From: Scybalomonas sp905214925
Lineage (GTDB): Bacteria; Bacillota; Clostridia; Lachnospirales; Lachnospiraceae
Direction of reading: 5' to 3'
DNA: 64,000 nt
Assembly (NCBI GenBank): GCA_905214925.1
Contig: CAJMOB010000009.1
Span: forward strand, 1-64,000
Positions 35,732 to 43,419 of the stretch are shown piece after piece; the first letter of the stretch is position 1, and each line of letters starts with the position of its first letter. The notes under the pieces are model-generated. The model worked only from the letters and a program-made list of their open reading frames with translations, was not told the DNA's origin and made no database searches. The position numbers were made by a program, and so were the translations under genes.

Positions 35732-36958
35732 ATGGATACAATAAAACAAGAGACGTTATTAGGGATTGATCTTTCCTATGCTTATACACAAATTAGTTAT
35801 CAGACCGAAGAGATGGAACAGCCAGAAGCGTTTACAGAACAAGAAGAGCGACCATTGATTCCTAATCTTTTATTTTATGGGCAAGAGTCAAAAAAATGGT
35901 ATAGCGGATATGAGGCTAGACAAAAAAGAGATGAGGAACAAGGGAACTTTTTTGAGGATTTTGACAGAAAGTTAAAAAAAGAAGAAAAAATCATGATAGA
36001 AGATACCTTATATTCTTACAAACAGTTGTTTGTGAAGATGTTAGCCCTACATATGAAGAAGTTAAAAATTTCTTTTCAAGATGCACGCATTGCGATTACT
36101 AGTGGAAATCCGGATATACTGTTTGATGAATTAGAAGATGTAAAAAAATGGATCAAAGAAAAACAATGTATCATTCATAGAATCAGTCATTTTACTGCGT
36201 TTATGGCCTTTGTTCTTCATCAAGAGGAATGTAGTGGAACAAAAGGAATTGGGTTATTAGAATATAATAAAGAAGAGATGGCATATCACTATCTCGGAAG
36301 AACGCCAGCAGGGGATATGCTTCAAATTCAAACGATTCCATTAGAGGAACGATTGGAATTAGAACAAGGGGAGTCAAAAGACGAACGATTTGCCAAAATG
36401 CTCGAAAAGCTGTTCTATCAATATAAGACTCCTGTTGTTTACTTGACAGGAAGCGAATTTGATGATAATTGGATGAATGAGACACTGAAAGTTGTTTGTC
36501 GAAACAGAAGAGCTTTTATGGGACAAAATTTGTTTACAAAAGGTGCTTTTTGTTTCGCATTAGAAGAAGGAAGAAAGAGAAATCCAAAACTGCTGGCCAA
36601 TGGACTGTGTTTATATAATATTGGAACAGCCATTACGGTAAATGGACAGCCAAGATTTGCTCCTGTTGTAGAAGGTGGTTGTGACTGGTACGGACAAAAG
36701 GGAGCTGTACAGTTTATGTTAGAAAATGAACAAAAGATGGAGATTATTTATCAAAACCTTAGAACAAAAGAAATAGAGCGGGAAGTGATGGTTCTTCATG
36801 GAATGCCAAAGCGTCCGCCAATGACTACAAGGGTAGAAGTGGAAGCCCAATATACTTCTAGTAAAGAAGGATATTTAAAAATCAAAGATTTAGGATTTGG
36901 AGAATTATTTCCAACGTCTCATCAAATTTGGGTGAAAAAGATCGTATTAAAAGAGTAG
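35732..36958 (+). CDS. DUF5716 family: degenerate Hsp70/actin-like ATPase protein
   Basis: 408 residues. The start LLGIDLSYAYTQISY resembles the phosphate-1 loop of Hsp70 (GIDLG), followed by LIPNLLFYGQESKKWYSGYEA (compare the PSxV and G..A..Q parts of DnaK). ARIAITSGNPDILFDELEDV parallels the VITVPA strand and RISHFTAFMAFVLHQE the EPTAAA helix. VVYLTGSEFDDNWMNETLK and LFTKGAFCFAL parallel the adenosine loop and A.GAA helix. The glycine-rich phosphate-2 loop (DLGGGT) is not evident, so ATP hydrolysis may be lost. About 120 C-terminal residues look like a beta-rich substrate-binding domain. It lies 19 bases after the DUF5717 gene. Confidence 0.7.
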   Translation: MDTIKQETLLGIDLSYAYTQISYQTEEMEQPEAFTEQEERPLIPNLLFYGQESKKWYSGYEARQKRDEEQGNFFEDFDRKLKKEEKIMIEDTLYSYKQLFVKMLALHMKKLKISFQDARIAITSGNPDILFDELEDVKKWIKEKQCIIHRISHFTAFMAFVLHQEECSGTKGIGLLEYNKEEMAYHYLGRTPAGDMLQIQTIPLEERLELEQGESKDERFAKMLEKLFYQYKTPVVYLTGSEFDDNWMNETLKVVCRNRRAFMGQNLFTKGAFCFALEEGRKRNPKLLANGLCLYNIGTAITVNGQPRFAPVVEGGCDWYGQKGAVQFMLENEQKMEIIYQNLRTKEIEREVMVLHGMPKRPPMTTRVEVEAQYTSSKEGYLKIKDLGFGELFPTSHQIWVKKIVLKE

Positions 36959-36969
36959 GAGGTGGCAAA

Positions 36970-37812
36970 GTGGGAAAAGTGATTGTATGTGAAACAAAAG
37001 TGGCAAAAAAACCATTTTGCTTTCAAGAAACAGGACAAAAATTTTATTCTTATGAAGAGTTATGCTATTACATTTGTCAATATCCAGCTTTATTTCAAGT
37101 GGATTTTGTAACCGATGAGTTAATTGAATGGCTGCAAAAAGAAATAAAGGCGTATACACTAGCGGAAAAGCTTGCCTATTTAAAAAGAGATAATGTACAA
37201 AGCCGAGCACAAGTGTTAACGATTTTAGAAGCCTATCCTTATTTAAGCCCAAAAGATATTAGGGCGGTAATCGAGCGACTTGACTTATTGCACTTAAAAG
37301 AAGTTTGGTTACAAAAGAGATATTATGCCGATGCACTTTATAAAGCTGGAAAGCCACAACAAGCCTTAAAGATTTATGATCATCTTGTATATGAAATTCC
37401 AGAACGGGAAGAGAATCATCAGTGGCTAGCAGCAGTATGGCATGCAAAAGGGAGTTGTTTAGCAAAAGATATGCAATATGAAGAAGCGGCAAAAAGTTTT
37501 AAAAAGGCTTGTGAATATGGAAATTATGAGAAATCTCGGAAAAGCTATTGGATTACACTATATTTACTTGGAAAACAGGAAGAAATAAAAAAAGATATTG
37601 CCCAAAATAATATACCAATTCAGAAATATTCTGATTTTATCGAAGAGATGAAACGAAAAGAAGAGACTTTAGTCGATTATAAAGACTATCAAAGATTAGA
37701 ACGAGCTTGTACTTTAAAAGAGGAAGGATATAAGAAGGAATATCAAAAGATGATGAAAAATCTTTCTGCCAAATGGAAACAAGAATATCGTGAGAATACG
37801 AGAATACGATAA
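36970..37812 (+). CDS. Helical-repeat (TPR-like) protein of unknown function
   Basis: 280 residues from GTG 36970, seven bases after a perfect AGGAGG (36957-36962) that spans the previous stop; an in-frame ATG at 36928 inside the upstream gene is less likely. No membrane segments. After a small beta start and QETGQKFYSYEELCYYICQY, the middle holds TPR-like helices: YYADALYKAGKPQQALKIYD (about 127) and WHAKGSCLAKDMQYEEAAKS (about 164), both with canonical A-L-G-A spacing. The C terminus is basic and helical. It probably docks partner proteins, perhaps the Hsp70-like product encoded just before it, as TPR co-chaperones do. That link is inference. Confidence 0.7.
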   Translation: MGKVIVCETKVAKKPFCFQETGQKFYSYEELCYYICQYPALFQVDFVTDELIEWLQKEIKAYTLAEKLAYLKRDNVQSRAQVLTILEAYPYLSPKDIRAVIERLDLLHLKEVWLQKRYYADALYKAGKPQQALKIYDHLVYEIPEREENHQWLAAVWHAKGSCLAKDMQYEEAAKSFKKACEYGNYEKSRKSYWITLYLLGKQEEIKKDIAQNNIPIQKYSDFIEEMKRKEETLVDYKDYQRLERACTLKEEGYKKEYQKMMKNLSAKWKQEYRENTRIR

Positions 37813-37833
37813 AAATGCGGAGAGAGAAAAGCG

Positions 37834-38883
37834 ATGGAGTTAAAAAAACAAGAAAAAGATCTCGATACCATTTGTGATCGAATCGCAGAAGCTACTTATT
37901 ATATAGAAGATCTTCAAAAAGAAGAGACTATATTAGAAGAATATTTAGCAGATATGGAGCGAATGGAAAGTTTCTTAGCCGAAAGAAAACGAGAAAGGTA
38001 TCCGATGTTTTACAAATTGTATGCAATGGATACTAGTTATGAAGCCAAACCAAAGGAATTTTCCAATTTATTGTTTAGCATTTTTAAGCAATATGAAAAA
38101 GAAAGTGAAAGCGATCAAGAAGAACTTAATAAGTTAGAAAACGAGCGGGAAAAAATGACAAAAGAAGTCAATAATTTTGCCGAAGAAGGAGCCGTATTAA
38201 AGGAAAAAGAAGAGCAATATAAAGAAAGACAAAAAACTTGTTTGGCTTGGGCAATTAGCATCATTCTTATGACGGCAATGGCAGCTGGAGGTTTTGTTTT
38301 TCTTGGATTATGCTATGAATTTTCCTATAAAATAGGAATTTCTTTTTGTATTTTAATAGGTGCTTTTTTGCTTCTTATTGTTTTGCAGTTGAATGGAAGA
38401 GTAAAAAGGAAAACGAGTGTAATACAAAGAAAGTTAGAACGCTTTGTTCAATACGAAGAGTATGTGAAAGAACGTTTGGAACAAAATTTATTTTTGAAAA
38501 CAGCATTGGAGTATAAGTATCTTATCAAAAATTCACAAGAGTTTGGGCATTTGTTAAAACAATATAAAGAAACACAACAAACCGTAGAGTTAGAACAAAT
38601 AGACGAGGAGAAGAAACAGATCATTACCCTTCTCTTAGAAGAGGGGTTTTCTTATCCAACAATTTTTGTGAATGCTTCTTATAGTTTCGTGGAATACGCG
38701 GAGCAAAAGAAGATAAAAAATTATTTTTCGTTAAGAAAAGAACAGGTAGAAAAGCATCTTTTATGGCAAAAAGAAAGACAAGAAAAATATATTTTAGAGA
38801 TGAATAAAATAGTAACAAAATATCCGCCGTTAAAAATATATGCAGAGAATATGTTAGAAGATTATGGATTAAAAATAGAATGA
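37834..38883 (+). CDS. Coiled-coil membrane protein, last gene of the DUF5717 operon
   Basis: 349 residues with a GGAGAGAG ribosome binding site. The N-terminal ~140 residues are a long acidic coiled coil (QEELNKLENEREKMTKEV, then VLKEKEEQYKERQK). Two adjacent membrane helices follow: AWAISIILMTAMAAGGFVFL (about 148-168) and IGISFCILIGAFLLLIVLQL (about 176-196). A second basic helical region completes the protein. The hairpin topology would place both coiled coils in the cytoplasm. I recognise no family. It may anchor the preceding three soluble proteins at the membrane; this is inferred from gene order and topology only. A perfect terminator follows. Confidence 0.7.
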   Translation: MELKKQEKDLDTICDRIAEATYYIEDLQKEETILEEYLADMERMESFLAERKRERYPMFYKLYAMDTSYEAKPKEFSNLLFSIFKQYEKESESDQEELNKLENEREKMTKEVNNFAEEGAVLKEKEEQYKERQKTCLAWAISIILMTAMAAGGFVFLGLCYEFSYKIGISFCILIGAFLLLIVLQLNGRVKRKTSVIQRKLERFVQYEEYVKERLEQNLFLKTALEYKYLIKNSQEFGHLLKQYKETQQTVELEQIDEEKKQIITLLLEEGFSYPTIFVNASYSFVEYAEQKKIKNYFSLRKEQVEKHLLWQKERQEKYILEMNKIVTKYPPLKIYAENMLEDYGLKIE

Positions 38884-38923
38884 GAAAAAAGCTATTGTAG
38901 TGGTTTCTACAATGGCTTTTTTC
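38883..38923 (+). terminator. Terminator of the DUF5717 operon
   Basis: GAAAAAAGCTATTGTAG and CTACAATGGCTTTTTTC form a stem with one mismatch. Confidence 0.9.
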
Positions 38924-38926
38924 TTT

Positions 38927-39028
38927 TATTTACGCGAAGGCAACGAGTCATGCAAGAGTATTTATGCTCTTATATGACGACTGCTCGTGAACGTGAGAAA
39001 CTCCCATAGCGTGTTTCTCATCGTTATA
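38927..39028 (+). repeat. Repeat family A, full copy A2 (candidate structured RNA)
   Basis: CGCGA (38933-38937) can pair with TCGTG (38985-38989). The conserved block GAAGGCAACGAGTCA follows. A stem-loop with AAGAG/CTCTT lies between GTCAT and ATGAC. Then AACGTGAGAAA pairs through GAGAAA/TTTCTC, ending in ATCGTT. The same plan recurs at 53789 with compensating base changes. Between it and the next promoter (39029-39265) I see only AT-rich DNA. Confidence 0.6.
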
Positions 39029-39265
39029 TTGTTACTGATTATTAATGTCATAAATATGGTATGAAAGTTTTACGTTGATAATAAAAATAACTCACCAAAA
39101 AAGGATAATAATGGAACAAAAGTAAAAATAAGTTTGTCCCTATATAGAAGACATATGTGTGCAATATAAGGAAAAGCGAAAAAAACTGTAAAAAGTGTAG
39201 TAAAAAGCATTGAAAAAAATATGAAATTTAGTGTAAAATATATGTAATATTTTTGTAATAATTAC

Positions 39266-39294
39266 TTTACAACTCTGTAATCATATGCTACAAT
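39266..39294 (+). promoter_or_regulatory. Promoter of the 3D-domain gene
   Basis: TTTACA (39266-39271), 17 bases, TACAAT (39289-39294), then a short leader with AGGAGG at 39314-39319. Confidence 0.65.
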
Positions 39295-39328
39295 AGCAAC
39301 CGTTAACAAAATCAGGAGGTTATTCAGA

Positions 39329-39721
39329 GTGATGAAAACAATGAAGAAATTACTGATATATACTTTTGTGTTATTAATGACAATTTCGCCATTACAAGTA
39401 AAGGCAGCGTCAAAATATAAAGTACAATACTTAGGAAAGTTTAAATTAACAGCTTACTGTGGTTGTTCTAAATGTTCAGGAAAATGGGGCAACGGGACAG
39501 CAAGCGGAACGATTGCAAAAGAAAATCACACAGTTGCGGTTGATAGAAAGCTAATTCCACTTGGAACAAAATTGAAAATTAATGGGACAAGATATTTAGC
39601 AGAAGATGTCGGAGGCGGTGTAAAAGGAAAACACATCGACATTTATTTTAAAAATCATAAGGATGCCCTTAAATTTGGGTTAAAGAAAAATCAAAAAGTT
39701 TATAAAGTAGTAAAAAAATAA
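39329..39721 (+). CDS. Secreted 3D-domain protein (putative cell-wall lytic enzyme)
   Basis: 130 residues; GTG 39329 is nine bases after AGGAGG, and ATG 39332 is the alternative. A Sec signal (KLLIYTFVLLMTISPLQVKA) ends near residue 26. The rest is one 3D domain: LTAYCGCSKCSGKWGNGTAS, then VAVDRKLIPLGTKLKI and AEDVGGGVKGKHIDIYF, the last carrying the Asp triad (D...D.D) that names the domain. The fold is shared with MltA and resuscitation-type lytic transglycosylases and probably cleaves peptidoglycan. No LysM or SH3 module is attached. Monocistronic. Confidence 0.9.
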   Translation: MMKTMKKLLIYTFVLLMTISPLQVKAASKYKVQYLGKFKLTAYCGCSKCSGKWGNGTASGTIAKENHTVAVDRKLIPLGTKLKINGTRYLAEDVGGGVKGKHIDIYFKNHKDALKFGLKKNQKVYKVVKK

Positions 39722-39840
39722 TAGATTATGTGCAATACCGATAAAATGAATTTGCGAAAGAAGACAGCAAAAAAGTCAAACACTTAAAAAGCAATTTCAA
39801 GTAACAAGAAATCATTTAAAAGTATATATCACAAAAAGAC

Positions 39841-39870
39841 AAATGCACCTCAAATTGAGGTGCATTTTTT
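39841..39870 (+). terminator. Terminator of the 3D-domain gene
   Basis: AAATGCACCTCAA/TTGAGGTGCATTT, perfect, then TTT. Confidence 0.9.
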
Positions 39871-39874
39871 CTCA

Positions 39875-39932
39875 TATACTAGGAAATTGTGTTTCCTAAA
39901 GTCGTGAAGAGTGTGTAACCCACACTTTGTTC
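39875..39932 (+). repeat. Repeat family B, copy B2
   Basis: ACTAGGAAATTGTGTTTCCT followed by AAAGTCGTGAAGAGTGTG and CCCACACTTTGTTCT. It shares the AAAGTC-N3-AAGAGTGTG-CACACTTTGTT end with the copies at 53934 and 54288. From 39933 to the CIRCE element the DNA is AT-rich with a TATAAT (40076-40081) that probably serves groES. Confidence 0.6.
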
Positions 39933-40089
39933 TAGATGAATTTTGTATTAAAAAAAGAGTACAAATATGAAATAATGAGTATAGATGAGAAAAAAAGAGA
40001 ATATGCTTAAAAATATGGAAAAAAATCCAGTATTTAAAACAAATAGAACTTGATTTTTTATTCCATGTAAACTAATATAATACTAACGA

Positions 40090-40116
40090 TTAGCACTCAA
40101 ATACAGTGAGTGCTAA
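40090..40116 (+). promoter_or_regulatory. CIRCE element (HrcA operator)
   Basis: TTAGCACTC-N9-GAGTGCTAA, an exact match to the CIRCE consensus. It lies nine bases after TATAAT, so it overlaps the transcription start and 5' leader of groES-groEL. Confidence 0.97.
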
Positions 40117-40200
40117 CAGACGGATGGAAGAATGGGTAAAGATTCTTTCATAATAAAAATTAAAAAACATTATTTTGGAATATTAAGGAGGCTTTTATTT

Positions 40201-40476
40201 ATGAAATTAGTACCATTAGGTGACAGAGTCGTATTAAAACAGTTAGAAGCAGAAACAACTACAAAATCTGGTATTGTGTTAACAAGCCAGTCACAGGAAA
40301 AGCCACAGGAAGCGGAAGTAATTGCGGTAGGACCTGGCACAGATGATGTGAAAATGGAAGTAAAAGTTGGAGATAAAGTTATTTATTCAAAATATGCTGG
40401 AACACAGGTAAAATTAGAAGGCGAAGAATATATTATTGTAAAACAAAATGATGTATTAGCAGTTGTAGAAGCTTAA
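40201..40476 (+). CDS. groES: Co-chaperonin GroES
   Basis: 91 residues from ATG 40201 behind AAGGAGG; the in-frame extension back to 40132 falls in the 5' leader and is rejected. The protein begins MKLVPLGDRVVLKQLEAET. It has the mobile loop TTTKSGIVLTSQSQEKPQEA, then VIAVGPG and VGDKVIYSKYAGTQVKL with EEYIIVKQNDVLAV. It caps the GroEL cavity. Regulated by heat through HrcA at the CIRCE element. groEL follows by 76 bases. Confidence 0.97.
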   Translation: MKLVPLGDRVVLKQLEAETTTKSGIVLTSQSQEKPQEAEVIAVGPGTDDVKMEVKVGDKVIYSKYAGTQVKLEGEEYIIVKQNDVLAVVEA

Positions 40477-40552
40477 ATAGCGCATTTTTCATCGTTTATT
40501 CGATTAATGAAAGCATATAGTTTCCATAAAAAATATTGGAGGTAATCAAATT

Positions 40553-42169
40553 ATGGCAAAAGAGATTAAATACGGAGCAGAAGCTCGTAAAGCATTAGAA
40601 GCAGGGGTAAATCAATTAGCGGATACAGTAAGAGTTACATTAGGACCAAAAGGACGTAATGTTGTATTAAGTAAACAGTTCGGCACACCACTTATTACAA
40701 ACGACGGTGTAACAATTGCAAAAGATATTGAATTAGAAGATTCATTCGAAAATATGGGAGCGCAGATCGTAAAAGAAGTTGCAACAAAAACTAATGATGT
40801 TGCAGGTGATGGTACAACAACAGCAACTGTTCTTGCTCAGGCTATGATCAATGCAGGTATGAAAAACTTAGCAGCTGGTGCAAATCCTATTATTTTAAGA
40901 AAAGGTATGAAAAAAGCAACGGATGTAGCTGTGGATGCCATTAAAGAAATGAGCAGTACAGTAACAGGAAAAGATCAGATTGCAAAAGTTGCAGCGATCT
41001 CTGCTGGAGATGAAGAAGTTGGTAAGTTAGTAGCAGACGCTATGGAAAAAGTTTCTAACGATGGCGTTATTACAATTGAAGAATCTAAAACAATGCAGAC
41101 AGAGCTTGACTTAGTAGAAGGTATGCAGTTTGATCGTGGATATATTTCTGCTTACATGTCAACAGACATGGAAAAAATGGTTGCAGAGTTAGATAATCCA
41201 TATATCTTAATTACAGATAAAAAAATCAGCAACATTCAAGAATTACTTCCAGTACTAGAACAGATCGTACAAAGTGGAGCAAAATTATTAATTATTGCAG
41301 AAGATGTAGAAGGAGAAGCCTTAACTACATTAATCGTAAATAAATTAAGAGGAACATTTAATGTAGTTGCAGTAAAAGCTCCTGGATATGGTGATAGAAG
41401 AAAAGCTATGTTACAAGATATCGCAATTTTAACAGGCGGTAGTGTTATTTCAGAAGAAGTTGGATTAGACTTAAAAGAAGTGACAATGGATCAATTAGGA
41501 CGTGCAAAATCTGTTCGCGTTGAAAAAGAAAATACAATCATCGTAGATGGCTGTGGCGAAAAAGAAGAAATCGAAGCTCGTATTTCTCAGATCAAAGCGC
41601 AGGTAGAAGAAACAACATCTGAATTTGATAAAGAAAAATTACAAGAAAGACTTGCCAAATTAAGCGGTGGAGTTGCTGTTATCCGTGTGGGTGCTGCAAC
41701 AGAAACAGAAATGAAAGAAAACAAACTTCGTCTTGAAGATGCGTTAGCAGCTACAAGAGCGGCTGTAGAAGAAGGAATCATTTCTGGTGGTGGTTCTGCT
41801 TATATCCATGCCTCTAAGAAAGTAGCAGAACTTGCAAAAACATTATCTGGAGATGAAAAAACTGGTGCGGAAATCATCTTAAAAGCATTAGAAGCTCCAT
41901 TATTCCATATTACAGCAAATGCAGGTCTTGAAGGCGCTGTTATTATTAATAAAGTAAGAGAATCCCAAGTAGGAACAGGATTTGATGCCTTAAATGAAGA
42001 ATATGTGAATATGATCGAAGCTGGTATCATCGATCCAGCAAAAGTTACAAGAAGTGCATTACAAAATGCTACATCTGTAGCTTCTACATTATTGACAACA
42101 GAATCTGTTGTAGCGGATATTAAAGAAGAAAATCCAATGCCACAGATGCCAGCTGGCGGAATGATGTAA
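40553..42169 (+). CDS. groEL: Chaperonin GroEL
   Basis: 538 residues, full length. It begins AKEIKYGAEARKALEAGVNQ and has VTLGPKGRNVVLSKQFG with the ATP motif DGTTTATVLAQAMI near residue 87. The apical domain includes LLIIAEDVEGEALTTLIVNK and VVAVKAPGYGDRRKAML, and the protein ends MPQMPAGGMM, the usual Gly/Met tail. It forms the double-ring folding machine with GroES. A terminator hairpin at 42235 ends the operon. Confidence 0.98.
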   Translation: MAKEIKYGAEARKALEAGVNQLADTVRVTLGPKGRNVVLSKQFGTPLITNDGVTIAKDIELEDSFENMGAQIVKEVATKTNDVAGDGTTTATVLAQAMINAGMKNLAAGANPIILRKGMKKATDVAVDAIKEMSSTVTGKDQIAKVAAISAGDEEVGKLVADAMEKVSNDGVITIEESKTMQTELDLVEGMQFDRGYISAYMSTDMEKMVAELDNPYILITDKKISNIQELLPVLEQIVQSGAKLLIIAEDVEGEALTTLIVNKLRGTFNVVAVKAPGYGDRRKAMLQDIAILTGGSVISEEVGLDLKEVTMDQLGRAKSVRVEKENTIIVDGCGEKEEIEARISQIKAQVEETTSEFDKEKLQERLAKLSGGVAVIRVGAATETEMKENKLRLEDALAATRAAVEEGIISGGGSAYIHASKKVAELAKTLSGDEKTGAEIILKALEAPLFHITANAGLEGAVIINKVRESQVGTGFDALNEEYVNMIEAGIIDPAKVTRSALQNATSVASTLLTTESVVADIKEENPMPQMPAGGMM

Positions 42170-42234
42170 TAATAACCTAGAAAAAATAAAATAAGAAGAG
42201 TGAAACGCCTATAATATAGGTTTTTCATAGAAAC

Positions 42235-42294
42235 AATAAGCTATTGTAATTGATTGTCCAAGATAGGATGGAGATTGCAATAGCTTATTTTTTA
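42235..42294 (+). terminator. Terminator of groES-groEL
   Basis: AATAAGCTATTGTAAT pairs with ATTGCAATAGCTTATT, then TTTT. A smaller hairpin CCTATAATATAGG followed by TTTTT (42208-42225) lies just before it. Confidence 0.85.
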
Positions 42295-42295
42295 T

Positions 42296-42320
42296 ATGAT
42301 AGGAAATTACCGAGTTTGTT
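42296..42320 (+). repeat. Possible fragment of repeat family B (B3)
   Basis: ATGATAGGAAATTACCGAG matches only the left end of family B. It could be chance. The remaining DNA to the nfnA promoter is AT-rich with no feature. Confidence 0.3.
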
Positions 42321-42470
42321 TTTTCCATGAGAAAAACGACAAATTTAGAATTTTTTTTACAAGAGAAATTGATAAAAAAATATCAATTTTTCCTTGTAAT
42401 AACTGGATTTTTGACGTATAATAAGGTAAAGTGATAAAGTAAATTATTAGATTAACTAATCAAAAATTTG

Positions 42471-42499
42471 TTGACATGAAAGGTAAACGGATATATAAT
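42471..42499 (+). promoter_or_regulatory. Consensus promoter of nfnAB
   Basis: TTGACA (42471-42476), 17 bases, TATAAT (42494-42499): a full match to the housekeeping consensus, predicting strong expression. Confidence 0.85.
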
Positions 42500-42563
42500 A
42501 GTGAAAGAATGTTAAATAATTCACTTAAAATTAGGTTAAAATAAACAAAGAGGAGTTGTATCC

Positions 42564-43397
42564 ATGTACAAGATCATGAGTAAAGAGAAGCTCAATGGAG
42601 CGGTGGAGTTAATGGAAATCCATGCTCCATATGTAGCAAGAAAATGTGAAGCTGGACAATTTATTATCATTCGTGTGGATGAAGAGGGAGAGAGAATACC
42701 TCTTACAATTGCTGACTATGATAGAGAAAAAGAAACAGTACAGATTATTTATCAAGTCGTTGGTTATTCTACAAAATTACTGAGTGAGTTAAAAGTTGGT
42801 GATTATGTAGAGGACTTTGTAGGTCCATTAGGTCAGCCAGCACCTCTTCATAAGTGCGATCATGTTATTGGTGTAGCGGGTGGTGTAGGAGCTGCTCCAT
42901 TATATCCACAACTTCGTAAACTCCATGAAATGGGTGTGAAAGTAGACGTTATTATTGGGGGAAGAAGTGCAGAGTTTGTAATTTTAGAAGAGAAATTCCG
43001 TGAATTCTGTGACAATGTATATATTACAACGGATGATGGTAGCAAAGGAACAAAAGGATTTGTAACAACTGTTTTATCTGATTTAATTGAAAAAGGTGAG
43101 AAGTTTGATGAAGTAATCGCTATTGGACCATTAATCATGATGAAAAACGTTGTTAATGTAACAAAACCATTAAATATTCCAACTTCTGTTTCCTTAAATC
43201 CAATTATGATCGATGGAACTGGTATGTGTGGCGGATGTCGTGTAACGGTTGGCGGAGAAACAAAATTTGCTTGTGTTGATGGACCAGATTTTAATGGCTT
43301 TGAAGTGGATTTTGATGAATGTATGAAACGTCAAGGGTTATTTAAATCAGAAGAAAGCCAAGAAAAAGACCATGTTTGTCGTATTGGAAGAGGTTAA
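42564..43397 (+). CDS. nfnA: NADH-dependent ferredoxin:NADP+ oxidoreductase subunit A (NfnA-like)
   Basis: 277 residues, related to dihydroorotate dehydrogenase electron-transfer subunits. An FAD-binding barrel (about 1-100) contains RIPLTIADYD, and an NAD-binding domain has GVAGGVGAAPLYPQLRKLHE. The C-terminal [2Fe-2S] site is MCGGCRVTVGG followed by KFACVDGPDFNG. In anaerobes this protein pairs with the GltA-like flavoprotein encoded next. The pair bifurcates electrons between NADPH, NAD+ and ferredoxin. The 22-base spacing and shared promoter support NfnAB rather than a sulfide or orotate role. Confidence 0.88.
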   Translation: MYKIMSKEKLNGAVELMEIHAPYVARKCEAGQFIIIRVDEEGERIPLTIADYDREKETVQIIYQVVGYSTKLLSELKVGDYVEDFVGPLGQPAPLHKCDHVIGVAGGVGAAPLYPQLRKLHEMGVKVDVIIGGRSAEFVILEEKFREFCDNVYITTDDGSKGTKGFVTTVLSDLIEKGEKFDEVIAIGPLIMMKNVVNVTKPLNIPTSVSLNPIMIDGTGMCGGCRVTVGGETKFACVDGPDFNGFEVDFDECMKRQGLFKSEESQEKDHVCRIGRG

Positions 43398-43419
43398 GTA
43401 GAATAGGAGTGGAAATAAA

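Noticed and set aside
39029..39265. A ydaO-type (c-di-AMP) riboswitch before the 3D-domain gene, as often precedes wall hydrolases
   Set aside because: None of the conserved blocks are present; the DNA is plain AT-rich sequence.
40132..40200. N-terminally extended GroES
   Set aside because: The extension lies in the CIRCE leader; the family start MKLVPLGDRV has its own AAGGAGG.
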